Assembly (NCBI GenBank): GCA_036346275.1 | Contig: CM070722.1 | Span: 58,689,524 to 58,753,523 of the forward strand | Source of the DNA: Otatea glauca | Taxonomy: Eukaryota > Streptophyta > Magnoliopsida > Poales > Poaceae | Direction of reading: 5' to 3' | DNA length: 64,000 nucleotides | In this document: positions 23,056 through 34,214 of the stretch, piece after piece | Numbering within the stretch: the first letter of the stretch is position 1 | Layout: every line of letters begins with the position of its first letter | Program-made: the position numbers and the translations under genes | The notes under the pieces: model-generated | Seen by the model: the letters and a program-made list of their open reading frames with translations, nothing else | What the model was told of the DNA's origin: nothing | The model's database searches: none

Positions 23056-23235
23056 TTTGGTGTTTTGCTGTATTTTTTTTATTCATAAAAGCAAAGAAGT
23101 GTCTGTAATGTGCCTGTTGTGCAGCACATGAAAAACTACAAGGCAGTTTGGTGTTTTGCTGTGTTTTTTTATTCATAAAAGCAAAGAAGTGTCTGTAATG
23201 TGCCTGTTGTGCAGCACATGAAAAACTACAAGGCA
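23056..23235. repeat. 91-bp near-perfect tandem duplication spanning a splice acceptor
   Basis: Copies 23056-23146 and 23147-23235 each contain an intron end (ttgtgcag) and the first codons of the next exon (CACATGAAAAACTACAAGGC). Only a substitution and a T-run length change separate them, so the event is recent. Confidence 0.9.
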
Positions 23236-24672
23236 CTTCTTAAGAAGATATCCAGGTGGATGAAAGAGGAGAGCTTATTATTTGTTCACTACTTCTGCCA
23301 CAAGACTCTTGCATATCACTTTGAGGTACATCGATAATCCTGCATTTTCAATGGTCATTTGGTCTCAGCTTCATTTAAAATAGCTTTCCCATTATATGGG
23401 TCATGCTGCGACTTGTTATAGCTGTAGTTGTATTTGTATTTGGCTGATGTACGACATGTTTAAAATCTAAACAGCTGATAGATTACAAGTGAAGTTAAGC
23501 TCTTAATGTCAGATCCTTGCTGATAGTGATAGGAGTTCCCTGTGGTAAAGTTATTAATTACCAATGATACCATTTACCAGTGCTGTAAAAAGTCACTCTT
23601 ATTTGCTTCTGTAAAATGAGATAATTTCGCCTCTCGTTAATTTACTGATGTGAAGCAGTGTTATTAACATTAACTTTATTTGTAGTTCTCATGTGAATCA
23701 TGACCTCACATTTTCAACATGACAACAACGATGATGATTGGATCACAAGGTATTTCTTCACTGGAGGGACAATGCCATCAGCAAACCTTCTTCTCTACTT
23801 TCAGGTTAGTTTCTAAACAATCGTACATTTTTACATTGATTACTGCCCTTATGCGACTAGTCAAATATGAATAACGGTTGACTGATCATTGATCAATATT
23901 CATATGAATATTGATATTTACTGACTATATTTGGTTGCAGGAAGATGTATCTGTGGCCAGTCATTGGCTTGTCAGTAGCACACATTATGCTACAACTAGG
24001 TATATCCTTCCCAAGTTTATAAAGCATCCATGCCCTAGTACTCCATGCATTGTAATATGATTTTAAATGTTCTACTTACTAGTTAGTAATTCTAGTTAAT
24101 TAATTAGGGAGGAAACAAAAAATATATTTCAGATCATGATCTTAAAGTAAATTATGATATGCAATGAACTGTGAAGAAATGGTTGGGGGGTTTCTCGGTT
24201 TGCATTTTGCTACTGGTACAATCCAAAGCACATTGACTGTTGAAGTTATAAAATAAAAGGACAAAATAGTTACTTTTATATAAAATTTCAGGCGGTGAAT
24301 GCAATCTGGCTTAATCCTGTGCCATGTAAATAAATCCAGCATATTGTATGTTAATTGATTGACTTTAATTCATTCCTAGCTTATCCCAACTTGTTTAGGA
24401 CAAAAGGTTTGGTTGTGGTTGTATATTGTACATTAATTTACCTATTTGAGTTGAATACCTGTACTTTTTTTTCCTGTAGTGAGGAGTGGCTAAAACGTAT
24501 GGACAAGAACATCACTTCCATAAGGCCAATCTTTGAGAAAACTTATGGCTAGGAAACAACTACCAAATGGATAGCATATTGGCGGACATTCTTCATTTCA
24601 GTCGCTGAACTTTTTGGATACAACAATGGTGACGAATGGATGGTTGCACATTACTTGTTCAGGAAGAAGTAG

Positions 24673-25377
24673 AAGCTACTGCTCGCCATTCCTGGAGCAA
24701 AGTAGAATCGCTTGTATGTGGTAAGGTGCTCTGCAAGGTTTTTTCCCAACAAAATCACGAATCATGGTTCTTTTTTCTTTTTCTTTTTTGAGACACGAAT
24801 CATGGCTCTGGTACTTTATTTCGGACGTTGTCAATCTGTAGCGCATATTCCGGCCATTTATATGCTTTATGAACATTTTACACTTTCCAAGTTCAAGAAA
24901 GAAACATTTATATCTTGAAATAGGTATGGCTCTAGAACTTAAGACAGAGATCCTTATGGATATCAGCTCGTGCCAACACTTGACACTGACATGTGATCTT
25001 GGAGAACAGATTTCTCCTGACATAAATCTGGATGCAAGAGCGAGAGCTCTGTTGGATCGTGTGATCCTGGAGAATGTCTGAACCTTGTTTCCACACCTGA
25101 CATTCAACTAGGATCAGCATATTACCTTTTGGTTGCCACCAAACCATACACTAGCATTTAGGCGGAATTGAATTCAAGTCATTGAATAGCAATGAGTCAT
25201 TTAGTCTGAACCTTCTCTGAATGTGACCATTCTTAAGCCAGCAAAACCAGTTACCTACAAAACTACCTCTTTCTGCTATGATATACAGCTACCTACTCTT
25301 TGTTCACAGTGGAACTTAAAATCATAACTAATCAAATTATGTACAACCACAAACATAGTAAATATCTCATGCCTTCA
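24673..25377. other. Convergent intergenic space
   Basis: AT-rich 3' flanks of the methyltransferase pseudogene (+) and of the U-box kinase gene (-). No gene or element seen. Confidence 0.4.
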
Positions 25378-28300
25378 TTAAGATGACTGTGACTTCCATT
25401 GCTGTATCGCCACATGCAAGGAATGGTTGGGAATTATGGATAAATTTGGAAGCCATTGTTTCGTAACTGGGGATATCTTGTGTTTCTTGAGCCAAGCTTT
25501 TATTGCCCTGTGCTCATAGGTATGCCCATCAGCAGCAACATAAGGATTGTCCATTACCTCCTGCACCAAAATTATTTGCTAAGCTAGAGCGATAGTTGGA
25601 ACTGGTGTGATCAAGTACCTACCACATTTTACCTGCAATATAGGGCAGATGAAGTGGCTTGGCGCGACTACGTTTGGACTTTTTAACTTGAGAAAAGCAG
25701 TAACCCTGCTCAGAATCTCTTCGAGCTCTGGCAGAACCTCCGACTCAAGATTAGGCCTGTCCCTGCATTTTAATGCTGTACATCGCAATCCCAGTTTTGC
25801 CAACATCTCTGCCTCAGCCATTGGCCAATCAGTTTGGGACTTGTCGAGAATGTCGGAAAATATGCCTTTATTAATTGCCTCTTCTGCACTAAGTATTAGC
25901 CCATGTGGACGTTTGCCAGTTAGCAGTTGAAGAATGATAATCCCCAAAGCATAAAGATCTGATTTTGGTCGGACTGTCCCAGTTAATTGGTACTCGGGAT
26001 CCATGTAGTACAGTGTACCAGCAATGACGGTCTCTCTGTACTCTGTGAGCCCTTCTGGCACAAGATCTGATATGAGCTTAGCAAAACCTACGTCGCCAAT
26101 TTTGCTTACATAATTCTTGTCCAGCAAGATATTTCCAGGCTTCAGGTCACGATGGACAATGGGCTCCGGTTTCGTTCCATGCAAGAAAGCAAGCCCGCAA
26201 GCCACCTCAAAGATAATTTGGAATCGAAGAAACCAATGGAGTGGTTGGTGCCCTTTATTGTTAATAAGTTGATCTTCTAGACTTCCATTCTCCATGTATT
26301 CATATACGAGACATCCAATTTCAGGACAAAAACCTAGCAACAAAACCAAGTTGGGATGGTGAAGTTGACTCAGAATCTCCACCTGCATGATGTCAAAAAA
26401 TTGAACCATCTAATGAATTCCTCATCAACAATATATATATATATATATAAAAATATATAATGTTCCCTTTATGTCTATGGACCGCACAGTACAACTGATA
26501 TGAAATGTAATAAGTTGACAAAAAATGCAAAATAATAATAATAATAATAATAAAATAAATCTACCACTAGCAATTTCTGTAACTAGCCAAAAAAAGTCGT
26601 TAGTTAGGTCTAGTGAGAAAAATAGAAAAACATAAATCAGGGTACCTCTCTCAAGAACTCATCGATCTTGTCACTGGAATCTTGCTGAATAACCTTGACA
26701 GCAACTTCAGTGTGATCAAGGGTGCACCTGTATACGATCCCATAGCCTCCCTCACCGATCTTCTTTGCATCAGAAAAGTTATCAGTGGCAAGCTTTATTT
26801 CATGTCTCGAGTACCGCCTGCAACTTTTGCCTGTCGACAAAAGAGCATCCGCAACCTTTGCCTTCTCGGTAGTCACCATATTAGCCACTATTTCAGCCTT
26901 GTGCTTGGAATAAGCCTCGCGAGTGAATGACTCTCTTGCTATATCAACTTCTCTAGTAGCTTCTAAATGTTTGGCCTTCTCATCTGCACCCCCCTGTTTT
27001 AGCAATTCCTCCCTCTGTACTGCATCCTGCACCTTCTTCATCTCTTCACTACATTCATTAGAAAGTACCTGGATCTGAAACATCCGAATCAAATGTAGAA
27101 GAACTAAGTAAAACCTTCCTTCAGAAGGGGGAAGAAAGATAAGACTGAATGAAAGCTTAATGCATGGGTACTAGCATCCAACTCAGGAGACTAATATCAA
27201 GCTTCTAACAAGATCGATGGTTCTAGTGTGAATAAGAATGTGCCTTGTAATGAATCAAAATAACCAAATAATAATTTTTTAAGGCATCAAATAGTGACAG
27301 TAACTCAAGTATATAACAATCACTACAACAGCTTATAACCTTAGCTTGGGTTAGATCTTCACAAGCTTTATCATACAGCACTAACCTTTTTCTTAGTGCG
27401 GACGAGATCTTCACAAGCTTTGTCGTACATCATTAATGTATCCTGCAATTCCTTCCTCAGTTTTGCTACTTCATCTATTGGTTGGGACTGCAAATCAAGC
27501 CAGCATAACAAAATCAGCATTCTAGAATTGCACAGCTCACAATTACCAGAAATTATGTGAATGCATCCGGAATCCAACATTAGTCAGAATATTCTCAAGG
27601 CTGGAAAACAACTCTAACCTCTTCAATTGAGCTTAAGGCAACATACGGAACTTCCTTCAATTGGCCAATAGCATCAAAATCTTTGTTCCCTTCTCTTCCT
27701 GGTGTCTTTCGACCTAAGATTCCTAAAAGGCCTCTTCCGTGGCTTTTCGAACTTTTACCAGCATTGGTGGAAGTGCTAAGAGAACTGCAGGCTTGAGAGC
27801 ATGAGTCAGAACTAGTACCTCCAGAAGATTTTGGTGTCCCATTATCAGGGAGGTCATGCAATGATTGTTTGTCTTGAAACCAGTTCCTCTGTATTTGGGC
27901 AAATGCTTTATGATTAATTGACTGAATCCTTACACAAGTGTTGGACTCTGTAAAAACATTTGTTTAAGGCAAAATAAGTGTGTCTCACCATTGCGTTACT
28001 AAAAGTAAACAAGACAAAAGTTAAAGGAAGAGAAGTTGGTCAAAACATACTGCCTGTTCGAGCCTGATTTGCGAATTTTATAGTTAATGTGCGCCGGGAC
28101 ACAATGAATACATTGCAAGAACATGGCATAGCTTCCAGGACAGTAGAGGGCACTTCTCGGAGACGTAATATCCTGAAAAAGTAACAGATGTACCATTTAC
28201 CAACAGTAGATTTGGCACAACAGGCTATAAACCACTATGGCAAATACTCAGCAATAAACACAGATGCCCACAAATTTTGTTTATGTGTTTGAAGTTGGTA

Positions 28301-30674
28301 AATGATATATTTATGGAAACAAGAAATAAGAGTTGTTATTCAGCCCTCAAGTAATGTATATTTGTGCAGTTATGGTATTGCAGGCAGATGCAGGAATTCT
28401 ACAGATTTAGGAAACACCTAACGCAATATTGCAGGTATGATATTTAAACTGAGAAGAGAGTAGAGAGCTTTAAGCCCTTAATTTGTTAGGAGTTGGAACA
28501 ACGTCTATAGCTAACAGCCAAAGAAAAACGTTCGCTAAAAGGTACAGTACCGAGAAAAAGTATACCAGACTACCACAAGCCAGTGTTACTCGGACACCCA
28601 TGTCCATATTTTTTTGCCGAGTCGGATTCCGACACCCTTGTCTGATTCCGAGTAGCATTTCTCGTGTCCAATTTTTTTTTACCAAATCGGACACCCAAAT
28701 CCGAGTCGGATTCCGACTCCCGTGTCCGTGTCAATGTAACACTGCCACAAACAATAAATTAAATGAAACCACCAAACAGATGTGACAGTTGAGGCGGAAA
28801 GAGATCCAATGCAGCCTCCTTACGACTATAATTTTACCAGTCGTACATGGACTGTAAAAATACACTGTAGTTGGATGCTGTTGCGCGATCCGAACTGTTC
28901 GTTGTCTCGATCGGACAGCGGCTGGGGATTGCTTAAGTTGCAATTCCTATAAGGACTGCACAGGAACCCTTTTCCTAGTTGAGGCACATATTGATCGCAT
29001 TAACTTCTACAGCATAAACAGAAACCAGCTGCCGCTCATGGAATTGGCATCTGACATCTGCTATTTTGTTTTAGAAATATTTTATGAGGTAGGAACATGT
29101 GCATTTTTTGGATAAGAACGAAGTTAAGTCTGAGACTTAGTCTTCAAAAAAAAGTCTTGAGACTCAATTTGTGTGGAAAGCTATCCGAAAATGGGCCCTT
29201 TTCACCATACCCTTCCCAGCTAGAAACTTTCCTACCAACTGCTCCTAAGAGATGAAACCATTGGGACCAAATAGTGTATAAATTTGTATAGTATAACCAA
29301 AACAAGCTGCATATGTTGACAATCTTACTTCATACAACACAGGGACAGATCAGCATCAACAGAACTATTGCTGTTGCTACTAATCTTACCAAGACAAACT
29401 TTGCAGGCTAAAGGTCTGTTTGGTTCATATACTAAGGTTGCCATGTTTAGTCATAGTTTTTTTGCCAAACTTGACTAAGGTTAGGTTATCAAAATTAAAG
29501 CCACACTTTTGACTAGGAAAATAAATTTTGCCACACTTTTTTGAGTCAATGACGCGTGGGATCTGGATGGCAAGAAGGAATCCTGCCACAGGTGTGGCTC
29601 TATAAACCAAACGGAGGCCTAGCTTAATCGAACTTGGCTAACTTGAAACGTGACAAAATGTGGCAAAATTTGGATATGAACCAAACAGGCCCTAAGTTAC
29701 TAGTCCTACTATGTTTTGTTCGAAAGCATAAATGAGAGAAAAAGAGGTTCAGCCTCAATGGAAAAGGAGGTTTAATCGCGATATATGCACATGCATGCAT
29801 CTATCACCTTTTTTCATGACCAAACGCGTAGCAAGACATAATCAGCCCCATCTCACCATCCCCAAAAGGACTCGACTTTGTGCTCCCTACCTATCGACCC
29901 TTCTGTTTTCATCTTGGGAAAAGGCTATCCAAGTAACAACAACAATTCTCTCCCTCTAATCCCTATCACATGTCGTCGTTGGGTTCTCAAAAGCGAAATT
30001 CTAGCCTTTTCTATGCTTCGAAAAGGGGATGAAAAAAATAATGAAAGTTCGTACCTCCGGAACCAGCTCAGGGAGGCGGATCCGAGCACCAGGTTGCGGA
30101 CGCCGGACTCCGCCGTGTACCTCACCAGCGCCTCCGCGACGCTGTCCCCCTCAAGAACCACAGTCTCTACCTGCACGCTCGAATTGGAAGCACCAGTTGA
30201 TCGATCAAAACTATGAGCTATTAGCTCAGCGAAATTGCTCGGAGAAGATGTGCAAGAGTGGACTAACACTTCTGCGGCCGCAGAGGCGGCGGAAGGGGAG
30301 AAAGACCTCCTGCGCGCGCGCCCTCCGGTCCTGCGCGTACATCTCCACCACCTCCGCCTCCATCCTCTCCACCGGCACCCTCTCCCCCGCTGCACCACAA
30401 GACAAAGGGGGAAAAAAGAAGGAATCATTTCGCCGTTGATTCGCACCACCGCGCAAACCGAATCGATGAGGAGGAGACCGACAGAAGCAGCGAGCTTACA
30501 GGGGGAGGGGACGAAGGAGAAGGGCGGCATGACGTGGACGAGCGCGACACGGCCGGGCCCGGGGGAGAGGTTGGCGGCGGCCCACCTGGCCGCGCGGCGG
30601 CTGCCGCGGCCGTCCCCGCGCACGGCCACCGCGACAGCCGCCGGGGGTTCACTGCCGACGGAGGAGGATGCCAT
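25378..30674 (-). CDS. USP-domain / protein kinase / U-box E3 protein, 9 exons
   Basis: Plant U-box receptor-like cytoplasmic kinase (PUB class) linking stress signalling to ubiquitination. Exons on the minus strand: 30674-30500, 30389-30268, 30170-30055, 28172-28051, 27947-27619, 27487-27386, 27074-26646, 26382-25633, 25560-25378; they join in phase to 775 aa. Order: N-terminal universal-stress-protein domain (about 1-190), a Ser-rich linker, a charged coiled coil (about 290-410), a kinase domain and a C-terminal U-box (about 707-770). The kinase keeps GEGGYG (429-434), Lys449 in VAVKV, and Asp544 in HRDLKPGN. The DFG motif is DVG (562-564), common in this class. The start ATG opens MASSSVGSEPP; an upstream in-frame extension is not family-like. 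Intron 3 is about 1.9 kb and carries two MITEs. From memory the syntenic rice gene has the same architecture. Confidence 0.9.
26429..26560. repeat. AT and AAT microsatellites in an intron
   Basis: A (TA)n tract at about 26430-26450 and an (ATA)n tract at about 26531-26553 sit in the intron between the two kinase-domain exons. Confidence 0.8.
27340..27437 (-). repeat. 52-bp imperfect tandem duplication at an exon-intron junction
   Basis: Coding sequence near 27405-27433 (YDKACEDLVRTKKK) is repeated just downstream in the intron at about 27345-27383. Read in its own frame, the copy gives YDKACEDLTQAK. It starts immediately after the exon 6 donor. Confidence 0.8.
28581..28744. mobile_element. 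hAT-type MITE in U-box kinase intron 3
   Basis: 164 bp. Inverted ends CAGTGTTAC on both sides, flanked by 8-bp repeats ccacaagc (28573-28580) and ccacaaac (28745-28752), 7 of 8 matching. The interior has repeated cgagtcggattccgac blocks. Confidence 0.75.
29412..29692. mobile_element. Tourist-like MITE in U-box kinase intron 3
   Basis: 281 bp with inverted ends aggtctgtttggttcatat and, inward from the right, gggcctgtttggttcatat. Flanked by TAA at 29409-29411 and 29693-29695. Non-coding. Confidence 0.8.
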
Positions 30675-31639
30675 GCCGCGCGCAGCGGCGCTAACGAACC
30701 GTCGTACAGAGCGGCAGCGGCAGCGGCGGAGAAGGAGGTCGGGGAGGACTCGAAGTGGTGGCTGAGGAGTCAACAAACCAGCCAGTCTGGAAGCGGCGGG
30801 GAAGTAACGACCAGGTTTCTTCGAGAGCACGGGGGGGTTGGGCTTTTCAGTACTTCAATTTAATCGGAATGACTTAGGATGGCACGTACGATTTTTTCCG
30901 GACGATCTAACATTTATTTTTTACATACGAAACATTTACCTTTAATAACAGTAGAAATATTAATTTAGATCATTACAATATTTTTTTCCTACGTACTACA
31001 CGTGAAATATTTTTCTCGATAACAGTAAAAATATGCGCGAGAAAAAAATATTACAAACGTTGAAAAAAAAATTACAGATATTAACAAAATTCGACAAAAC
31101 ATCTTAAAATCAGACGTACCCTCTAGTTCTTCCCCAATTTAATTTACTTTTGCGTGGGTGCGAGGCCGTTTGTGAGCATGACGTGGACGTGGGGCCCACC
31201 TGTGGCCTGTGGGGCATGGGTGGATTTGAGAGAGAGGAATGCTCGGGTTGTTCTGTTCGTTGGGTCTGGGTTTTGTTTTGACTGCGGCTTGGTCTTGTTT
31301 GCATAGTTTAAGCACGTGTGGTTTTGGTCGTATCCTCTTTAGGGGACATCTCGGTAAATATATATACCCCGTTTCATAACCAACCTGATTAAAATGGTAG
31401 GTATTTTGTGTATTTTTTCTTTTGTCCAATCGTGCCGGTCTCTAAGGGTGGACTTAAGTGTATTGATTAGGGTGAATTGATACCGACGTCCTTCAGTCTA
31501 ATAGCTCACATGATCTTTATTATAATCATGTCATCTCTTTGTTTCAAGTTATAAGTTAGTGTTATGAGTTTATGATGACTCCGATAACCCTCTTCTTCTT
31601 TTTCTAGTTTCGCTGTTGCATGGTTTCCACCTCTCTCTC
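30675..31639. other. Upstream region of the U-box kinase gene
   Basis: Promoter side of the minus-strand gene. Positions 30880-31115 are AT-rich and resemble the Mutator-like MITE at 3356-3571 (repeated gaaatattt and gagaaaaaaatatta segments, cagacgta near the right end), but I could not find a target duplication. No gene. Confidence 0.45.
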
Positions 31640-32095
31640 GTAAGAACTGTTTACTTATGTAGCCCCCTTCTCCATGTTTTTTTTTGCAAAAATAACTCCC
31701 TCTCGAATAAAATTACAAAAATGATCCACTTCCCCACCGTAGAAGGATCAGCGGCGACACCTAGTACCTTCAGTGCTAGGGGACCGCGGGAGGGCGAGAT
31801 GTCGCGGTGCGGTGGCACGAGAACTCCCCGGGAGCGCGAGAGTAGGCATTTGCCATGGTCTGGAGTCACGACAGGGGTGGTTGCCGTGGAGCGGGGGCGC
31901 GAAAGGAGGCGTGGTGCGCGCGGGAGGCGGCAGGGCACGCACGTGAGGAGACGTGCCGTGGATGGGAACCGCAAAAGATGCCTTCTGTGATACTGTAGCG
32001 TGGAGGTGAGCCAGTTTTGTAAAAAAAAATTTAGGATAGAGCTATTTTAAAAAAAAAATGAAGAAGGGGATAAATGAGTGAACAGTTCCTTTCTT
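31640..32095. mobile_element. Putative Mutator-like element with GC-rich centre
   Basis: The left segment from 31640 (aactgtttacttatgtagcc) is complementary to the right segment ending near 32093 (read inward, aactgttcactcatttatcc), and both continue into A/T runs. The GC-rich centre (31780-31980) contrasts with its arms and may be captured host sequence, but I recognise no protein. Ends are not fixed by a target duplication. Confidence 0.5.
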
Positions 32096-32859
32096 AAGAC
32101 ATCCCTATTGAGATTCACCTATTGTGCCATATCACATGCCATGTCACACCATCACCAGCGAGTTTATCCAGCTCTTGACCTTATAGTAATACTAGGCGGA
32201 TGGCGGACACTTGCTACATCCTAGTCGGTGGATGGCGCGTAACAAGGGAAGGGATTGCCTTCACCGGCTGTGGGAGTGGCAAACTGATTATAATATGTAG
32301 CGATTGCAATAGGCTGAAGCACGCCCCGGGTGGGGTGGGGTGGGGTAGGGGTGGCAACAGACTAGCAGTGCTTCACTGACTACGTGTAAGTAACCCTTGC
32401 TAAACAACATAGGCCCCGAACTGAAGATGAACCATAAAAGTTTAAAACAATGTTCCTGACTTGACGTGTGGTCTAATTGTCACCCTGGTGTATTATCATT
32501 AATTACTTCTCTCTTTAATAAAATATACTTCCTCTTCAAATTTATAAAGATTATTTTTTAAATAGTTTTGTCTATAAATATAAGTTGTATTTCATAGTCT
32601 AATGTAAAATTAGTGTAATATTCCCTCTGCGCCTCTAATAAATATCCATCTTTATTTTATATTCTCTACATACATGCACTAAGTATAATGCTTAGTGATA
32701 ATAATTAATATAATTTAGTTATTTTTAATATCTTTTTAGCTTATGTGCTAAAAACAAATATACCTTATAAATTTAAACGGAGAAAACAACACAGAGATCT
32801 TGTAAGTGTTTAAAAAAGGTCGTCTCTTGTCAGGCACGTAGTTAGTTGTCTCTCGTGAG
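32096..32859. other. Intergenic, no gene
   Basis: AT-rich. A short G-rich tract with repeated GGGGT units at about 32329-32352 is the only notable feature. No open frame of interest. Confidence 0.4.
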
Positions 32860-33228
32860 CAGGGTTCACAAAACCGACGAAAACCGCGGTTTTCGAGCGT
32901 ACCGCTGAGGTTCGAAATCAAAAACCGTTCGGTAAACCGGTCTATTCAAAAAAAAATTTAAAAAAATTTAAAACTTTTGAAAAAATTTATGCGCTCGGTT
33001 TTTCGTCAAAAACCGCGGTTTTTCGCCAAAAACCGCTCACAAAAACCGTTTTGCGACGAACATCCGGTTGGCAGCGGTTTTTCGAAAAAACCTAGCGGTT
33101 TTTCTATTTTTTTTTGGAATTTTTCAGAAAAAATTGATTTACTAACCCTTCGGTTTTTGACAGTTTTTGGGCGGTTTTCGTACCGCGAATTTTGAAGCGA
33201 ATTTCGAAATTCGATTTTGTTAACCCTG
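32860..33228. mobile_element. hAT-type MITE, CAGGGTT family copy 1
   Basis: 369 bp with ends CAGGGTTCACAAAACCG and, inward from the right, CAGGGTTAACAAAATCG. Flanked by ctcgtgag (32852-32859) and ctcatgag (33229-33236), 7 of 8 matching. The interior is rich in ggttttcgNNaaaacc palindromes. Non-coding. Confidence 0.8.
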
Positions 33229-33766
33229 CTCATGAGGCACGCAGACTAGAAGAAATAGACAAGGCTCGTGGTTTTCATAAACAGATCTTTTTTCGAGGTA
33301 TAAACAGACAGGGACAATGGTTGAAGCATTAACCAATGTAAACATCCCTCTATGGCTCTAGATCTATCTCTCTCTGCACGGCTGGATATCTGGTTTGCCG
33401 GTGGTGACTCTGTAGCAATGTCGGCGTAAGTAACACGACATTTCCATCTCCAAAAATTAATTCCAAGTCGCATACTACTACACGTACGTACGCCGTTTTT
33501 AACATCACAGCTTTGTTATCGGATAGCTGGCCCCATCTATAGCTAGCTACCCAAATACTAGTAGATGGCTAATTTGGAGGTTTCTTCGACGATGAGCTAG
33601 CTATGAAAGCTCTGTGTCTTCGTCGTAAACACTATATAAATAAAAAATTTCTGAATAAGGCTTCGTTCTGAACCATTATATAGTTAAGTTTACACAGGTT
33701 CAAAATTAGCTATGGAAAGATTGACCTTGACGCGTGCATGGAGTTCGAGTACGAGGGTTCCATCTT

Positions 33767-33890
33767 TGAGAGGTGCTTTCATTTTATTTTTACATTTGCA
33801 CAAATATTAAAATATTAATAAATGATAGATAGTGATTAATTACTCTTTTATTTACTTAAAAATTTATACGAGAAGAGAAAGCATTGAAGA
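33767..33890. mobile_element. Diverged copy of the exon-inserted MITE family
   Basis: Starts gagaggtgctttc and shares ttgcacaaatattaaa, atgatagatagtgatta and gcattgaag blocks with the 21941-22083 element. Flanks match only partly (tctttt-like), consistent with an old insertion. Confidence 0.65.
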
Positions 33891-34214
33891 ACTTCTCTCG
33901 TCTTTTCATTATCCATCTCCCAATTAATCCAACGGCAGCGAGACTCCTGAAACAAACGTCAATCCACACCATCACATTAATTGATTCGTGGGAATAGATC
34001 GGAGGCGCGCGAGGGCTGAAGACTTGACGTCAAAGTCTCACTGACTCATGTCAGTGACTATTTCCATGTGTACGCGTTCCCGAGAGCGATCGATCGGGCG
34101 AGACCGGAATGACCGGATGATGTTGAGCTCGGCACGGCAGGATACATGTGGTCAAAGAGAGATTAAACAAAAACCACAAGAAAAAAGCTAGTAGCTAGGT
34201 TAGCTAATCACGGT

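Larger units (their letters stand above)
21270..24672 (+). pseudogene. Coclaurine N-methyltransferase-like gene, disrupted
   Basis: SAM-dependent methyltransferase of the plant CNMT/cyclopropane-synthase-like family. Recognisable exons: about 21270-21402, 21912-22172 (interrupted), 22319-22543, 22945-23044, 23215-23325, 23721-23804, 23941-23999 and 24480 onward. The SAM motif ILDVGCGWGSLSLY lies in the 22319 exon. Lesions: a 143-bp MITE in the second exon; no AG before the exon at 23721, where ACAT replaces the expected acceptor; and an in-frame TAG at 24550-24552 that precedes about 39 further family-like codons ending at the ancestral stop 24670-24672. The N-terminal linker before LEEMPIAIE also seems short. 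A 91-bp duplication copies the acceptor at 23215. The remaining frames are well conserved, so decay looks recent. A truncated transcript may still be made. Confidence 0.8.

Noticed and set aside
28051..28058. GC donor after ARTG in U-box kinase exon 4
   Set aside because: A canonical GT (GGCA then gtatgt) one codon later keeps the same phase, so no GC-AG intron is needed.
32326..32352. GGGGT-rich tract as telomere repeat
   Set aside because: Too short and not the plant TTTAGGG unit; treated as simple G-rich sequence.
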